This document shows positions 1-11,319 of a DNA stretch of 64,000 bases, one piece after another (the stretch's first letter is position 1; each line of letters begins with the position of its first letter). The position numbers and the translations under genes were made by a program. The stretch covers positions 2,251,517 through 2,315,516 of the forward strand of contig JANPYM010000007.1 in assembly GCA_025890175.1 (NCBI GenBank). The letters are read 5' to 3'. The notes below the pieces were generated by a model. That model was not told the origin of the DNA, ran no database searches, and saw nothing but the letters and a program-made list of their open reading frames with translations. This DNA comes from Ciborinia camelliae (Eukaryota; Ascomycota; Leotiomycetes; Helotiales; Sclerotiniaceae).

Positions 1-271
1 AATAGATGAGATTTGAATTTTTTTATTTGGAGTATTGACAAAGTGCACAAGACGATAACTAATTCATGATACCACCATAAGCTGACATCAGTCTTACTTT
101 GCTCCGAGAATATCGCTGAATCAGCATTCCAAATCCTACTCAATGTCAGCAAGTTGCATTAGCTCTCCCGCTGATATGGGACTAATTCGGACCCGACAGA
201 TCTTAACCCCGCAATGTATGTAATAAGGATGGGTCAGCTCTCTGCATTTCAATCTTTCACAGGCGTTCAAG
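1..271. other. Upstream flank of the bZIP gene
   Basis: No coding feature seen. This is the 5' flank of the bZIP-like gene that starts at 272 or 344. I could not single out a convincing TATA box or other regulatory site. Confidence 0.5.
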
Positions 272-1255
272 ATGTTTTTAACAACACTTGCTTTATTATC
301 GATAGGCTATACAACAAAGCCGTTACTTCCGTCGTCCCAAACCATGAATATTGATGAAACACCACGTATCGAGATCCAGCCTATGCCACAGAGATCACAC
401 GTCCAGAATCATGGGGAAGATTGGACTGGTACTAACAGTACCGATACGAGGAGGAAATTACAAAATCGTTTGAACCAACGAGCTTCTCGTTTGTACCACC
501 TTGATGAAATATCAATCGTCTATCTGTATTAACCCCCTTCATTAGGGAAACGTAGAAAGACCGAATTGAGAAAGCCTGAAGCGACAAGTAAAGTAACAGG
601 AGTACAGTGTCCTGTGATCCTTGGTCCCTCACCACCACCTGCTGCAAAAGAGGAGTGTGGTATTGCTCGAACAGATCTCCAACGTATCCTCTCTTCCAAA
701 TGTTTCAATACCTATATCACCAAGACGACGATCCCAGCAGATTCCTACCTCCTCCCCCTCCTTCACTTCAACGTGATCCGTGCGTTGATCGTCAATGTGG
801 AGATTCTCAAGTTACCACTTAGTCGTATGGATGAGGATCTTCTCTCTCCCTTCAACACCCCATCCTCGTCACCGGATTCCCCGGATTTATCACACCTCCC
901 ACTAGCACTCCAACCTACCAATCTACAAATCTCAATGGAACACCATCCTGAGATTGATATTTTGCCATTTCCGCAGTGTAGAGATAATCTTCTTGCGGCA
1001 CTATCGAGAGGTGATGGCCAGTGGGATGATGTGGACTTTTGTCGTGATATCATGTATGGGGTTGAGGGTGGAGATGGGCGGACGGGATTGATTGTTTGGG
1101 GGGATCCGTGGGTAGCGAGTAGTTGGGAGGTCGAGGAGAAGTTTGCGAGGAAATGGGCGTGGTTGTTGAGAGGGTGTAGGGAGTTGTTTGAGAGCACTAA
1201 TAAGCGGAGGAATGGAAGAGGTGAGCGGGGACTCATTATTGGGGAAGTTTCTTGA
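272..1255 (+). CDS. bZIP transcription factor, DUF3425 type
   Basis: Two exons, 272-488 and 546-1255. The 57-bp intron (489-545, GTTTGT..TTAG) sits inside the basic region. Splicing joins QNRLNQRAS to RKRRK and gives the bZIP signature N-x7-R (N-RLNQRAS-R). The rest matches the DUF3425 pattern of ascomycete bZIP-like regulators: a hydrophobic LLPLLHFNVIRAL block, a PTNLQ..HHPEIDILPFPQCRDNL block, an IVWGDPW motif, and a WEVEEKFARKWAWLL helix followed by STN..RNGRGE near the end. No leucine zipper follows the basic region, which is usual for this family. The start is uncertain: the first ATG at 272 gives a hydrophobic leader that looks wrong for a nuclear factor, and the ATG at 344 (MNIDETPRIEIQ) is a reasonable alternative. 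The target genes are unknown. An O-methyltransferase lies 1.8 kb downstream on the same strand. Family assignment is from memory of the motif order, not from a search. Confidence 0.8.
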
Positions 1256-3059
1256 TGCGGTTTCAACCAGAGGATTGCGAATGGCAGTCTGCACTGATTC
1301 AAAGAGGCGGATAGCTGAAAGAATGACGAGAGAAGCAAGCCCAAGACGGTATTTGAAAGATAGGTTGGGTATTCAAACCAGTAAGTGGTCTTCATGAACA
1401 AAGCTAGGCACGAGTCCAATACTAACTTGACGCAGACTTTCCAGACACATCAGTCCATGATTTTAATTTAGATATCCGGGCTACATGCTATGGACTGTGG
1501 AGCTGGAGTCCACTTTCTGAAATCATTCCATGGTACCAGAACACCATACTGGTAAAGTCAAGCAGAATGCCAATACAAATACCATATTCGTCAAGAAAGG
1601 AGAAATATATCCAGCATTAACTATCCAAGGAGCAACATCCTTAGATACTCCATAACCCCGACGATTTTATTAGTCGTGGTATCAACGAATATCGACCTGC
1701 CACCTGCCGATAAAAGTCGATTGAATAGGTAGAAGAGATCTATTCTACTTAACTTCAGTATATGCTATGTAATACCTACTAGTGGATCGCGCTTACTATT
1801 GCTGGGTTGGGGAACAGGGACTGAATGGCCCCCTTTGCAGATGCTTCAACGAACTGATGGCTACCAAGCTCTTTCATGATCTCCGTGTCGAGATAGATCT
1901 TGGTTTGAAGGAGTAGCTCCAAATCTTTGGGAGCCTGTGTGTTTTGTTTGGGATGGGTCTTTTTATAGTATTTAGGCAAGGCAAATCGGCATTATACTCA
2001 TATCTTTTTGTCAAGATTTTGGTCCATAGCTATTTGATGATTGCAAACACGGATATTCAGGGAGAAGATAAAGTAGGAATGATTAAGAGACTAGTTTTCG
2101 GAATTTAGGATCAAGTGAGATATTTGCAATGATTATTCATTCGATGACGATAATGCTTATCCGGGTATTCTTCTCTCCTCAGTCTAGCGTTCTTTTCACG
2201 CCCATTTCCCCTTTCATTTTTCATCTCGTCGGATAGCTTGATGATGTATTGAAATTCCATTGTTCAATTTACATTGGAACGGTTCGTCTATGAATTGGGA
2301 TTCAATTTGAATTGAGATGTTGAGACGGAATGATTACAGATATAAAGTGGATAGATAGCCGGACAAAAATACCCGAAGACTTCTATTTTGCTTATTAGTC
2401 GGGTTTAGCAAGATCTAATTATCTCAAGTTAATACCCCAATATGACCCATCACTTACTGCATGGCGAGTTTCGCCACTTCCATCATAACTCACATTGGTC
2501 AATCATTATGGGACTTCCTAATTTCATCACTTATCTCTGGTGGCTAAAGAATGACCAAGCAATATGCGATGCAGCCAGTTAGATATATAAGCCGCGACGG
2601 AGCCTCGGGATATATTACTCGATCGTGAGAATAGCGCATAATGTGTATGTCCGAAGCAGGGTTTTCATATTAGCCTATCTCGGGCAATACCTTTCTTGTG
2701 CCCACATAAATGTACGATCTACCAGGTATCGTAGTGGGAGAGAGGTGATGTCGGGTTTTCTAGGTCATCCTTTGCTTTGATTGGTTGGTTCTACAGTTAT
2801 CTTCTTAGGCCCTTGCCCTGTTTCTAGTTTCTAGTTCCCTTTCTTTGAAGTGATTGGGTTTTAAGCCATGCCACTTTCCATATGTAGTTTAGATCTAGAG
2901 TTGAAATAAATCTTCATGCTTAAGTCCTAGTTCTATAGGTGAAGTTATGAAGAGCTAGATCATGGGGTGGGTATAAAGTCCTGTCACTCGCTTCAGCCGT
3001 TATCCAAACAAAATAAGTCGTTGGACTGTCAACTGTTGGGATCTAATACCTAGTACAAG
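1256..3059. other. Intergenic, no gene recognised
   Basis: About 1.8 kb between the bZIP gene and the methyltransferase. Only short, low-quality frames occur. The 66-codon minus frame at 1779-1979 has no recognisable domain. I see no repeat of note. Confidence 0.5.
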
Positions 3060-4498
3060 ATGGCAAATCTAGAGGCTCGAAAGCTTGTGAAAGATTTGAA
3101 TAGTCTCATATCAGATGAATCATTTGAAAGCAATCCGAAGAGTAAACAAGAAGCTGTGCGCTTGAGTAAGGCGCTCACGGCGACACTTGAAGAGCCTGAG
3201 AATGTTGCCATGGAGCTCTACTACTCAGTGCGTTCTACACGTGTTTGTTTCCTTCCAATTACTGCGACTGATATAAGACTAGATTTTCCTTCCAATGAGC
3301 GCTAGGGTAGCGGCGGATCTGAATCTGTTTGAGCATATCGCTAATCAGGATGGTCCAATTACGGTAGCGCAGCTCTCATCGCTGTCGGGAGCTGAAGAAT
3401 TACTGATAAGTACGTAAATATATATATATATATATATATACCTATCACCTCAACCTTCTAGGCACTAACCAATAACATCTCAGAACGTATCCTCAGACCC
3501 CTTTCCGAAGGAAAGTTTGTCAAAGAAGTAGGCGAAGAAACATGGGAAGCTACTCCTATTACCAGAGCCATGACTATGAAAGGGATTGCCGCTGGTCACC
3601 GAATGATGTACGTATTGAGAACCTCCACCCCTTATCATCAACATTGCCATCTCTAACAAGCTTAGGTTTGAAACAAGCATGGTCGCTGTAATCAAAGCAC
3701 CGAAATATTTCAAAGAAACAGGTCATAAATGTCCCACCGATCCCTACGACGGACTCATGCAATACGCGCACCAAACTAAACTTCAATCTTTCGATTACTT
3801 CCGCACCATGCCGAATAATGTAATGGGCGATTTCAATACGTTCATGGGGAGCACGATGGGAGCGCGAAAATACTGGCTTGATTGGTTTCCAGTCGCAGAA
3901 CGAGTGCTTGAAGGAATGACAGGGGATGCTTCTTTGATTGTTGATGTTGGGGGTGGAAAAGGTCATGATATTGAGGCATTTAATGAGATGTTTCCTGGAC
4001 GGGGAAAATTGATCTTGCAGGATCAACCCCATGTGCTGGAAGACATAAAAGAAATCCATCCGGCGATTGAGCGAGTTGGATATGATTTTTTCACGCCCCA
4101 ACCGATCAAGAGTTCGTTGTGCTCTCATTCTTCCAGAAATTTCCAAGCCCTTCAAAATCGTTTACTAAAACCCTCCAGATGCACGAGTCTACTTTTATCA
4201 CCACATTCTCCACGACTGGTCCGACTACAAATGTCTCGAAATCCTCCAAGCATTGAAACAAGCAATGAGACCGGGATATTCTAAACTACTAATTCACGAG
4301 TTGATTTTACCAGAACAAGGTGTTTCTGCTCATAATGCGTTATTTGATTTGACAATGATGGCGTTTAATAGTGGGATGGAAAGAACGGGAAAACAATGGG
4401 TGGATTTACTTGATCGAGCTGGCTTTGAAGTTGTGGGATTGTGGATTCCGGAAAATGAACCGGATGCTGATGGGATTGTGGAGGCGGTTATCAGGTAG
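3060..4498 (+). CDS. SAM-dependent O-methyltransferase (fungal COMT type)
   Basis: Five exons: 3060-3227, 3283-3409, 3484-3607, 3666-4111 and 4179-4498. Together they are 1185 nt, encoding 394 residues, the usual size for fungal O-methyltransferases. The N-terminal half has the winged-helix dimerisation layout (PENVAMELYYS then ARVAADLNLFEHI and TVAQLSSLSGA). SAM motif I is VDVGGGKGHD at about residues 232-241. The catalytic block HHILHDW, with the likely general base His near residue 300, is formed by joining exon 4 to exon 5. Enzymes of this class move a methyl group from SAM to a phenolic or other hydroxyl of a small molecule, often a secondary metabolite. The substrate cannot be read from sequence. 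No polyketide or peptide synthetase is nearby, so a role in a cluster is not supported. Intron 2 contains a (TA)11 microsatellite. Confidence 0.92.
3419..3440. repeat. (TA)11 microsatellite in an intron
   Basis: A perfect TA run inside intron 2 of the O-methyltransferase gene, just after the GTACGT donor. It should vary in length between strains. Confidence 0.9.
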
Positions 4499-5280
4499 TA
4501 GTATGTAGTGTGTAGAGGTTTTATGAGATGAATGAACCATGTAAGGTTAGCGAATTTAGGCAAGGAGGGGAGCGAGACTGCTGGGTCATTATTGCTACTC
4601 CATATTTCCTCGTTCTGCTGTACATGAATTCTATTTCCCAGAGTAGGACATTCAGAGACACGCATTTAATTTTGCAGCATACATATTAGAAGGTGATTGG
4701 ACGCGCTGCGTATGGCGAGGGCGTTGAGTCTGGCGACAGTGCCAAAGGAGTGGGCTGGGGTGAGAAAGGCAATTTGATTGCCGGAGCGCCAATTATCTGG
4801 GCCGTAACCCATCGCATTCAGACACACTCTTAATTGGATACATGGAGTTGTCATGTAGATATTGTTGTTATAAAATGATTCTATGTACACTAGCTTAGTC
4901 ATCGAGCTAAGTAACTTAGCTCTCTAGTCACAACAATACAATATGATCAACAGATATGATATGATGCTTTTTGTGGGAGTGAGTTCGAAAGTGATGGGGA
5001 TCAGGCTCTGCCCACTGGGGTATTGCATTTCTGGGAACAAATACATAACTTCACATAGGACGAAACGAAACGAATATATAGGAATTAATGTAAAACTCCT
5101 GCTCAAATTCTCATATACACCTTAAGTTGACCCCGCCATGCCATTTGGGTATCGTTGAACGCCTGCCATGCGAAATATGTGAGACTCTAAGACTCCTGTG
5201 TTATACGCCCATCCACCCTAAAAACCCATCAAATTGTGGGCCCACCATGCAACATTCCTCACCATAGTTATATTTTCAGG
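4499..5280. other. Convergent intergenic region
   Basis: Lies between the 3' ends of the methyltransferase (+) and the phosphatase-like gene (-). Several short frames exist on both strands, but none has a recognisable product or a reason to prefer it. Probably 3' UTRs and spacer. Confidence 0.5.
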
Positions 5281-6253
5281 CTATAAAAATGGAGTAAATT
5301 TTGTGCGTCCAGAAAATCTGTCCCGGTCATCCTGTTGAGACTGATCCATATCTACATCCTCATCATCGTCTTCATGTCGTCTCTTTGACTTCAATGAAAC
5401 AGTCGCATCGGCCTGTCGAGTTTGGATGACGCTTCTTCTTGCTTCAAGAAGTTGGTGGTAATTCAGTAATGTATGTTTCATCTCATCATCGAAAGCAACA
5501 CAAAACCGCTGATTTTGTACATATTGTATAGCTTCGATGAGACCCATTTCATAAACTGTCATGAGATATGCTACGGCAACTGCAGCAGACCGCTCATTTC
5601 CAGATTCGCAGAAGAGAAGGACTTTTGGTGTTTCAGTCAATGATAGACAGTTGGCGCCGGGAGGAGTTCGATGTCGGACGACTCGGATGAGATGGTCATT
5701 TATGGTCTGTATGGCTCGAGGGAAAGCGGCGATAAGTTCCATGTTTCCACTAACATCGACAGCACCAGCTTCAATTCCCAAGTCCTGTGCGACCTTTGCG
5801 CCACTCAGCATTCTTGCTTGAGCTGTCATAGTATCTCTGATCACGAGCAGCATTGTAATTCCTTCTCGTTTCAGAGTATCAATATCTCTCGCGCCCGAAG
5901 AGGGTCCCAGATAAAGGAAGGATAAAATCGGTTGGATACTGCGTCGCATCTCGTATCTCCAGTCTTCCTTTTCCACGGATGCATTTTGATCTTTTGCGAT
6001 AATGCTCAATACCTCTCGAGTTTCTTGTTCATCATCGAGCCCGCGATATTCCGATAAAACTATTTTACCATTTGTACCGATAATGGGCGGTATGTGGATA
6101 TGAGGTGGTGATGGAGGCTAAAGTAGGTTAGAAAATCATCATCCAAGAGTACTGATTGTGAAGACATACTCTCCAGGAATAAAAGGTAGTAGCAGTGGTT
6201 CCATGCTCCAGAGTACTCGTCGCAAACTCTCTCGAGTCCATACCGGCCTCCAT
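5281..6253 (-). CDS. Dual-specificity phosphatase-like protein (STYX/DSP fold)
   Basis: Two exons on the minus strand, 6253-6170 (84 nt) and 6117-5281 (837 nt), giving 306 residues. The ATG at 6253 was chosen because splicing at GTATGT and CTTTAG joins two open frames in phase 0. The DSP core starts near residue 90 (PILSFLYLGPSSGARD). The signature loop is LLFCESGNERSAAVAVAYLM, with the catalytic Cys near residue 198 and the Arg near 204 in a C-x5-R arrangement. The His that normally precedes the Cys is Phe here, and the loop reads SGNE rather than the common xxGxxRS pattern, so activity is uncertain. The C-terminal tail is acidic (DDDEDVDMD) after a basic KSKRRHE patch. It shares a 575-bp divergent promoter region with end3. 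It could be a STYX-like pseudophosphatase, although the Cys is retained. Confidence 0.85.
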
Positions 6254-6828
6254 TGTAGGCGATATAATTACCTAAGATAATGCCAGACAATCTGAGACAA
6301 TAAAGATATTATCTAGAGTAAACCCAGAATATTGTAGTGATCTGGGGATAAAGTTTACTTGGAAGGTCGAGAAAGTTCGGAGGTCATCAACAAGTAGGAA
6401 GATCGTCAAAGAAAGTGATCTGGGAATTTGTCTCTGAGGATGCTGCTGTTGCTTTTGAAATGTTTTGGAATATTTTGGTGGATTAAGATGAAGAGAAGTT
6501 GATAGATTCAAGGTCATTCACCAAAGAAAATAGCAAACTGGATATATTATCATATGTTATGTTATTTTGTGTTGTATGGTACTCATGAACCTTTCAAAGA
6601 TGTTTTTTTTATGTTCTGTGAGTGTGACTGAGTGTGAGTGATATCATGTTTACAATGGAGTACGGTTACGGCCAATATCTGGGGTAATCTTCCTTCGGAA
6701 GGGAATATATAGTTTTTCCGGTGAAGCTCTGACATTCTGTCACAATGTGGCCTGTGCCCTCCAGTCTCCTGTATTGTATTGACTACCGTCTGTTTGAGAT
6801 TGAGCTTCCAAGCTCAAACCATAACAAA
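6254..6828. other. Divergent promoter region, phosphatase-like gene and end3
   Basis: The 575 bp between two start codons on opposite strands. No coding sequence is supported here. The 81-codon minus frame at 6272-6517 has no match I know. Confidence 0.6.
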
Positions 6829-8152
6829 ATGTCCAACAAAAGAATTGAACAAGGCGAAATCGAGAAATATTGGGAGATCTTTGCAACTCTTTCAAATGGC
6901 GGGACACATCTTACTGGTGCCCAAGCAGCCCCAGTGCTAAAAAACAGTCGACTACGAGACGATCAACTCGAACGGATATGGGATCTGGCAGATGTGGACA
7001 ATGATGGAAACTTAGATTTTGAGGAGTTTTGTGTGGCCATGAGATTAATTTTTGATCTTGTCAACGGAGTATGGTAATTTCATATCAGAATTTAAAGGAT
7101 TATTCTTAATGTGAGGATCTTCTAGGAATATGCAGATGTACCACCCGCACTACCTGACTGGCTTGTTCCGGAATCGAAGGCACATTTAGTACAGGCCAAC
7201 CGAGCGCTTACTGGAAGACAAGTTCAATTTGAACGTGTTGAAGATGATGATGATACCCCGGGCTTGAAAGATGGCTTCGATTGGTACATGAGTCCGTCAG
7301 ACAAGGGCAAATACGAAGAGATATACTCTGCGAATAGGGATGGCAGAGGAGACATCACTTGTAAGTGCATGAACGCTACAGCCCGTTTCCAACTAAGTCT
7401 GACTTCGCCAAGTCGAATCTCTAGATACCCTCTACTCTTCACTTGATGTGCCAGACACTGATATTCGCTCGGCCTGGAACTTGATCAATCCATCTGCTGC
7501 CCCCGCCATTTCAAAAGATGCCACTCTCGCCTTCCTGCACATACTTAATAATCGACACGAAGGGTATCGTATTCCTAGAACCGTCCCTCCATCGCTTCGA
7601 GCAAGTTTCGAACGGAATCAGATCGATTACCAAATAGATAATCAACGTGTAGCATCGCCCGCGCAAAAATGGGGCGCTACTGGTGGTGAAGAAACAACTA
7701 CTGGCCGGAAGGCTAAATTCGGAGAGACATATATGAGTCGACTTGGGATAGGCGGAAAGAGCAGCTACAGACCCGCTGGTACAGATTTCTCAAGCACGAA
7801 AACGACCGAGGATTGGGAAGAAGTAAGACTTAAGAAACAACTTGCAGAGCTTGAAGCCAAAATTGAGAAGGTTGAATCTGCCGCTACAGCGAGATCTGGC
7901 GGACGACGTGATACTAAACCAGCTTTAGTCAAGCGAGAATTGGAACAGCTACTAGATTACAAGCGGCGTGAATTACGAGATTTGGAATCTGGTGAGGGAA
8001 GGAGTAAAGTTGGTGCAAGCTTAAAGGGGGTTGCGGATGAGATTGCTACGGTCAAGGAACAGGTCGATGGTTTAGAAGCACATTTGAGGTCACGAGAACA
8101 GGCTTTGGAGGAATTGAAACAGGAGATTGAGAATGAGAAGAGCAGCCGATAG
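6829..8152 (+). CDS. end3: Actin cytoskeleton-regulatory complex protein END3
   Basis: Three exons, 6829-7068, 7126-7360 and 7413-8152, total 1215 nt and 404 residues, the length I expect for fungal End3. The first EH domain carries a canonical EF-hand loop, [13 protein letters not shown], near residues 55-67. A second, degenerate EH-like segment follows ([22 protein letters not shown]). The C-terminal quarter is a coiled coil rich in Glu and Lys. End3 works with Pan1 and Sla1 at cortical actin patches in clathrin-mediated endocytosis, binding NPF-type motifs through the EH domain. The start MSNKRIEQ was preferred over an in-frame ATG at 6745, which would add 28 residues not expected in the family. 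Introns are 57 and 52 bp. Confidence 0.96.
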
Positions 8153-9703
8153 ATCCTTTTACTACTACTACTAATAATACCAATTGTTTATAAGCGCGCC
8201 AAGCGGTGTTACTCCATGACTCCTGAGACGATATCGGTGTTTCATGATATGGCATCAATGTTCTGAGAAGCCTAGAAACGATTGTACCAGCTGAGTAATG
8301 AGGGCAGCATGAAATGAAAGCCTCACATGTTTTTCTTGCGCTGGTAAGACTGCTCTATTGTCTTTTGGAAATTATAAGCTTTCTATCCCTAAAGCAAAAT
8401 TATTGCTTCAAGAAAATTCTGATAAGTTTTATTGCATATCTTGTTTTGATGATGTCCATCCATCCATCTCAGGCATAGGTTTGGGCGAAGCTGACCTTAA
8501 TCCGTTGACCTTGGCTTTAAGTGGTGGAAGGTTGTACTCCCTATACAAATTTGTACACTTATAAACTTGTAAACAAACATTAAAATATTCAACAAAAGTT
8601 TCAATCACAAAATAAAACCAATCAAAGCTGTCCCCGGGTATTCTACCTAGGAAAATACATTGAATTGGGAGTTTAAGGAGCTTTGGCGCATATCCTATTT
8701 TAATAGCAACGCGTTTGAATCAGGTTGGGACTATTCCAGGCCAGTTGAACTTGATCAAGGAAATTTAATCTGTATTTTAAAATAAAAGACAATCCAAAAC
8801 ATTTAAAAGAAATGCGAATGCCAAATTCTCCTTGGTAAAGATAACTACTCTTGCTGTCAAACTTGGAAGACGAGTGAGGCATGGCAAATACCTCATCTAT
8901 ATATCGTCGCTTAAACTCCACCCCAATTGATGACAACAACATCCGTGACAAAACAACATGAAAAATAACCGACCAAAGCTCTAATAAAATTGGAGCAGTA
9001 AAAGGAAAGAAAATTGATGCCATCCATCCTATCCCATCAACGAATAATAGAAAAAGAATTCAAAAATTCAACAAAAACCAAGGCGAGCTTATTCAGCTCT
9101 CTAAGTCCCAATCATCTTCGTACTATAGAATGACTGTACCAAACTGTCCCGATTACACTGACGCAAGCAGAGGTGTGTACCACTGCGCCACGGGATATGT
9201 TTGGTGATGGAAGTGTGCAAATTTAGAAATATATCTTAGGTGGGCGCTACCGGTTTCCTGGGTGGTTCGGATGAGAACTCGGTTGCCTGTGGATTTACTT
9301 GCGACTTGTTGTGCAAATATTAGGTTTGGGGGAGAGTCGTTAGCTGGAGATGCCCGATTGGTATGGAATTTGAATGTGCTTCTTGAGGAAGAGGATGGGA
9401 TGGACCCTCATATTTGGATGTATGATTTGGGGTTTGAATGGCTAATGTTTAATCTCAGAATCACCAGGCTTGATCGCATCATCTATGAATGTCTTAAGCC
9501 TAAGTGCCTTTCATGAAATCTTTGATCGAGGATGATGAATCAAATTGCATATGCGAGTCATTTAGGTCAACTACGGCACAGTAATAACAATACCACATTT
9601 ATAACAAAACACTTCTTAGTTGCATTATCAAGAGCTAGCCACTAAAGAAGCCTTCTCACCCTCTCCCCTATTTTCCATACCATCCCTCTCCGCCAACCTA
9701 ACC
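8153..9703. other. Gene-poor stretch downstream of end3
   Basis: About 1.55 kb with no supported gene. Short frames at 8358-8564, 8700-9023 and 9262-9516 have no recognisable product. Near 9130-9195 the minus strand has a tRNA A-box-like motif (TGGCGCAGTGG), but no complete tRNA can be folded from it. Confidence 0.5.
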
Positions 9704-10108
9704 CTAACCCCCGATCTCAACCTCCCCTCCTTCCACACCACGCCCCCCCCCCCACAGTTTCCACCATCCCTTCAAAACCGCCATCTGCACCACAATTCCC
9801 AAGATGGAAGCAGTGAGCACAAAATACATAATTGTATTTGCGGCCGATTTTGCGGGTTCGGGGACTTGAGTGATGGGATCTGTGGATGCGAGTTCGGGGC
9901 TTGGAGGGAGAGGGCCATAGTGTATGATGGTGATAGGACAGTAACATTTATCTTCGTAGATGAGACCGTTATGGCATGGTGGTATGGTTTTGTGGGACTC
10001 GATGCTGTGGATGAAATATATTATTTGGGAGAGCATGGTGGCCCAGAAGACTGTGAGGGTTATTGTGAGGATGATAATGAATTTGTTTTGTTCCCCTGAG
10101 TTGGACAT
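9704..10108 (-). CDS. Possible small two-pass membrane protein
   Basis: Single open frame of 134 residues, not recognised. It has two clear hydrophobic segments: residues about 9-33 (KFIIILTITLTVFW..) and about 90-112 (TIMYFVLTASILGIVVQMAV). The loop between them is Pro-rich and contains three Cys (PPC, KCYC). The C-terminus is Gly-rich and is encoded across a run of C bases at about 9743-9753 on the plus strand. A length change there would shift the frame, so the true C-terminus is uncertain. The ordered layout of segments favours a real gene, but there is no homology evidence. A second small membrane ORF lies 0.8 kb away on the same strand. Confidence 0.42.
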   Translation of the reverse strand: MSNSGEQNKFIIILTITLTVFWATMLSQIIYFIHSIESHKTIPPCHNGLIYEDKCYCPITIIHYGPLPPSPELASTDPITQVPEPAKSAANTIMYFVLTASILGIVVQMAVLKGWWKLWGGGRGVEGGEVEIGG

Positions 10109-10887
10109 TTTGGTATTCTTTTGATTTGGGGGGGGGGGAAGATGGATAGATTTGGTGGTTTGGTGGGTGTTTGAATGGAGAGGGGTAAATGTAAATGTGA
10201 CAATACTTTTGATAGGTATCGAGAAGAAATTTGGATAGAGGAAGGAGTTTCTGGTATGTTATATACGTAAAATGAATATAAATGGAGGTCACGATTCATA
10301 ACCATGTCATTAAATACCTACTCATACGCACGTAATTAATCTTTGAAACAGTCGCACAGAACGAAGCGATGTTTCATTTCCACCCATTCCGAAGACAGAA
10401 GAAAGAACTCCACGAGTATCTTGCACGATTTCACCCTTGTATTCTTTCTCAAGCATGCTACTCTCGTATTTCCTCCGTATCATGTCGTTGCTACATCACG
10501 AATTGTATATTAATTTCTCTGCCTCCTTTACTCTCAACTGAGCTGACATCTCGCTAAAGTTATGTTGGATGCAATTCTCACCAAACATCTTATGCCAAAT
10601 CTGCGTCTAATTCTCACTCCAAGGTGTATGTATGTATGTATATACTGTTTCATTTCTCGGGAAACACATATTACTAATTCGTCACGTCTAACCTTTACAT
10701 TTACTTAAAGATGTTGAGGATGCGAGTATTGTTAATATTGCGTATGTTAAACATAAACAAATCAGATCACACTCCATCACTTTCGCCTCATCCCAGGCAT
10801 CCCAGGAATCCCATATTTACACGCCTTCTCCTCCCTATCCCACCCTCTCCACACCCAATTCTCATTCGCTCCACCTCCATTCAGCCC
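10109..10887. other. Spacer between two small membrane ORFs
   Basis: No supported gene. It contains a G homopolymer at about 10129-10138 and a short TATG repeat near 10627-10642. Confidence 0.45.
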
Positions 10888-11319
10888 CTAAAGCCCAAGC
10901 CGTTCCATAAACATGAACCTGTAAAGCGTAATAACCAACCCCACCACCCCCCCAAGACAAATCGGATTTCCAACCACGACCACCATGACCACCTCTCTCA
11001 ATGCAAGTCCATATGCATGTATTATTGCTGGTGTCAATATTTTTGTTTGTGTTTGCTTCGCTTCGGCTGTCGGTGTGATTCCCGATGTAACTTCAACTAT
11101 TTCTGTTTGGAGATCCGTGGTTCCCAATGGTATAACTCCCGAAGATGTAGACTTAAAGGTATCTCGATGATTCGCATGATTCTGAGCATGATGATGATGA
11201 GAATGAGGACGAAGCACGCCTGTCCTTGGTTCTATAGGCAGGAGACTAAGAGAGAAGATGTAGATAGTGAGCAGACAGGATATTGTAGCCAGTAGAAGCC
11301 ACTGGAGAAGGTATTTCAT
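10888..11319 (-). CDS. Possible small membrane or secreted protein
   Basis: Open frame of 143 residues with no recognised family. It begins MKYLLQWLLLATISCLLTIY, which is a signal peptide or signal anchor. A His-rich segment (HSHHHH) follows, then a Thr/Glu-rich linker, and a long hydrophobic C-terminal part (VVMVVVVGNPICLGGVVGLVITLY). The overall plan, two hydrophobic segments around a polar loop, resembles the ORF at 9704-10108, but I see no clear residue-level similarity. A 194-codon plus-strand frame overlaps it. The minus frame is preferred because of its organised hydrophobicity. Confidence 0.4.
   Translation of the reverse strand: MKYLLQWLLLATISCLLTIYIFSLSLLPIEPRTGVLRPHSHHHHAQNHANHRDTFKSTSSGVIPLGTTDLQTEIVEVTSGITPTAEAKQTQTKILTPAIIHAYGLALREVVMVVVVGNPICLGGVVGLVITLYRFMFMERLGL

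Noticed and set aside
763..1419. 218-codon minus frame
   Set aside because: Antisense shadow of the bZIP/DUF3425 gene, which has clear motifs on the plus strand.
9262..9516. 84-codon plus frame near 9.3 kb
   Set aside because: No known motif, no neighbour to join by splicing, and no signal peptide or membrane segment.
10711..11295. 194-codon plus frame rich in His and Pro
   Set aside because: Low-complexity translation; the opposite strand has a more structured frame with a signal-like N-terminus.
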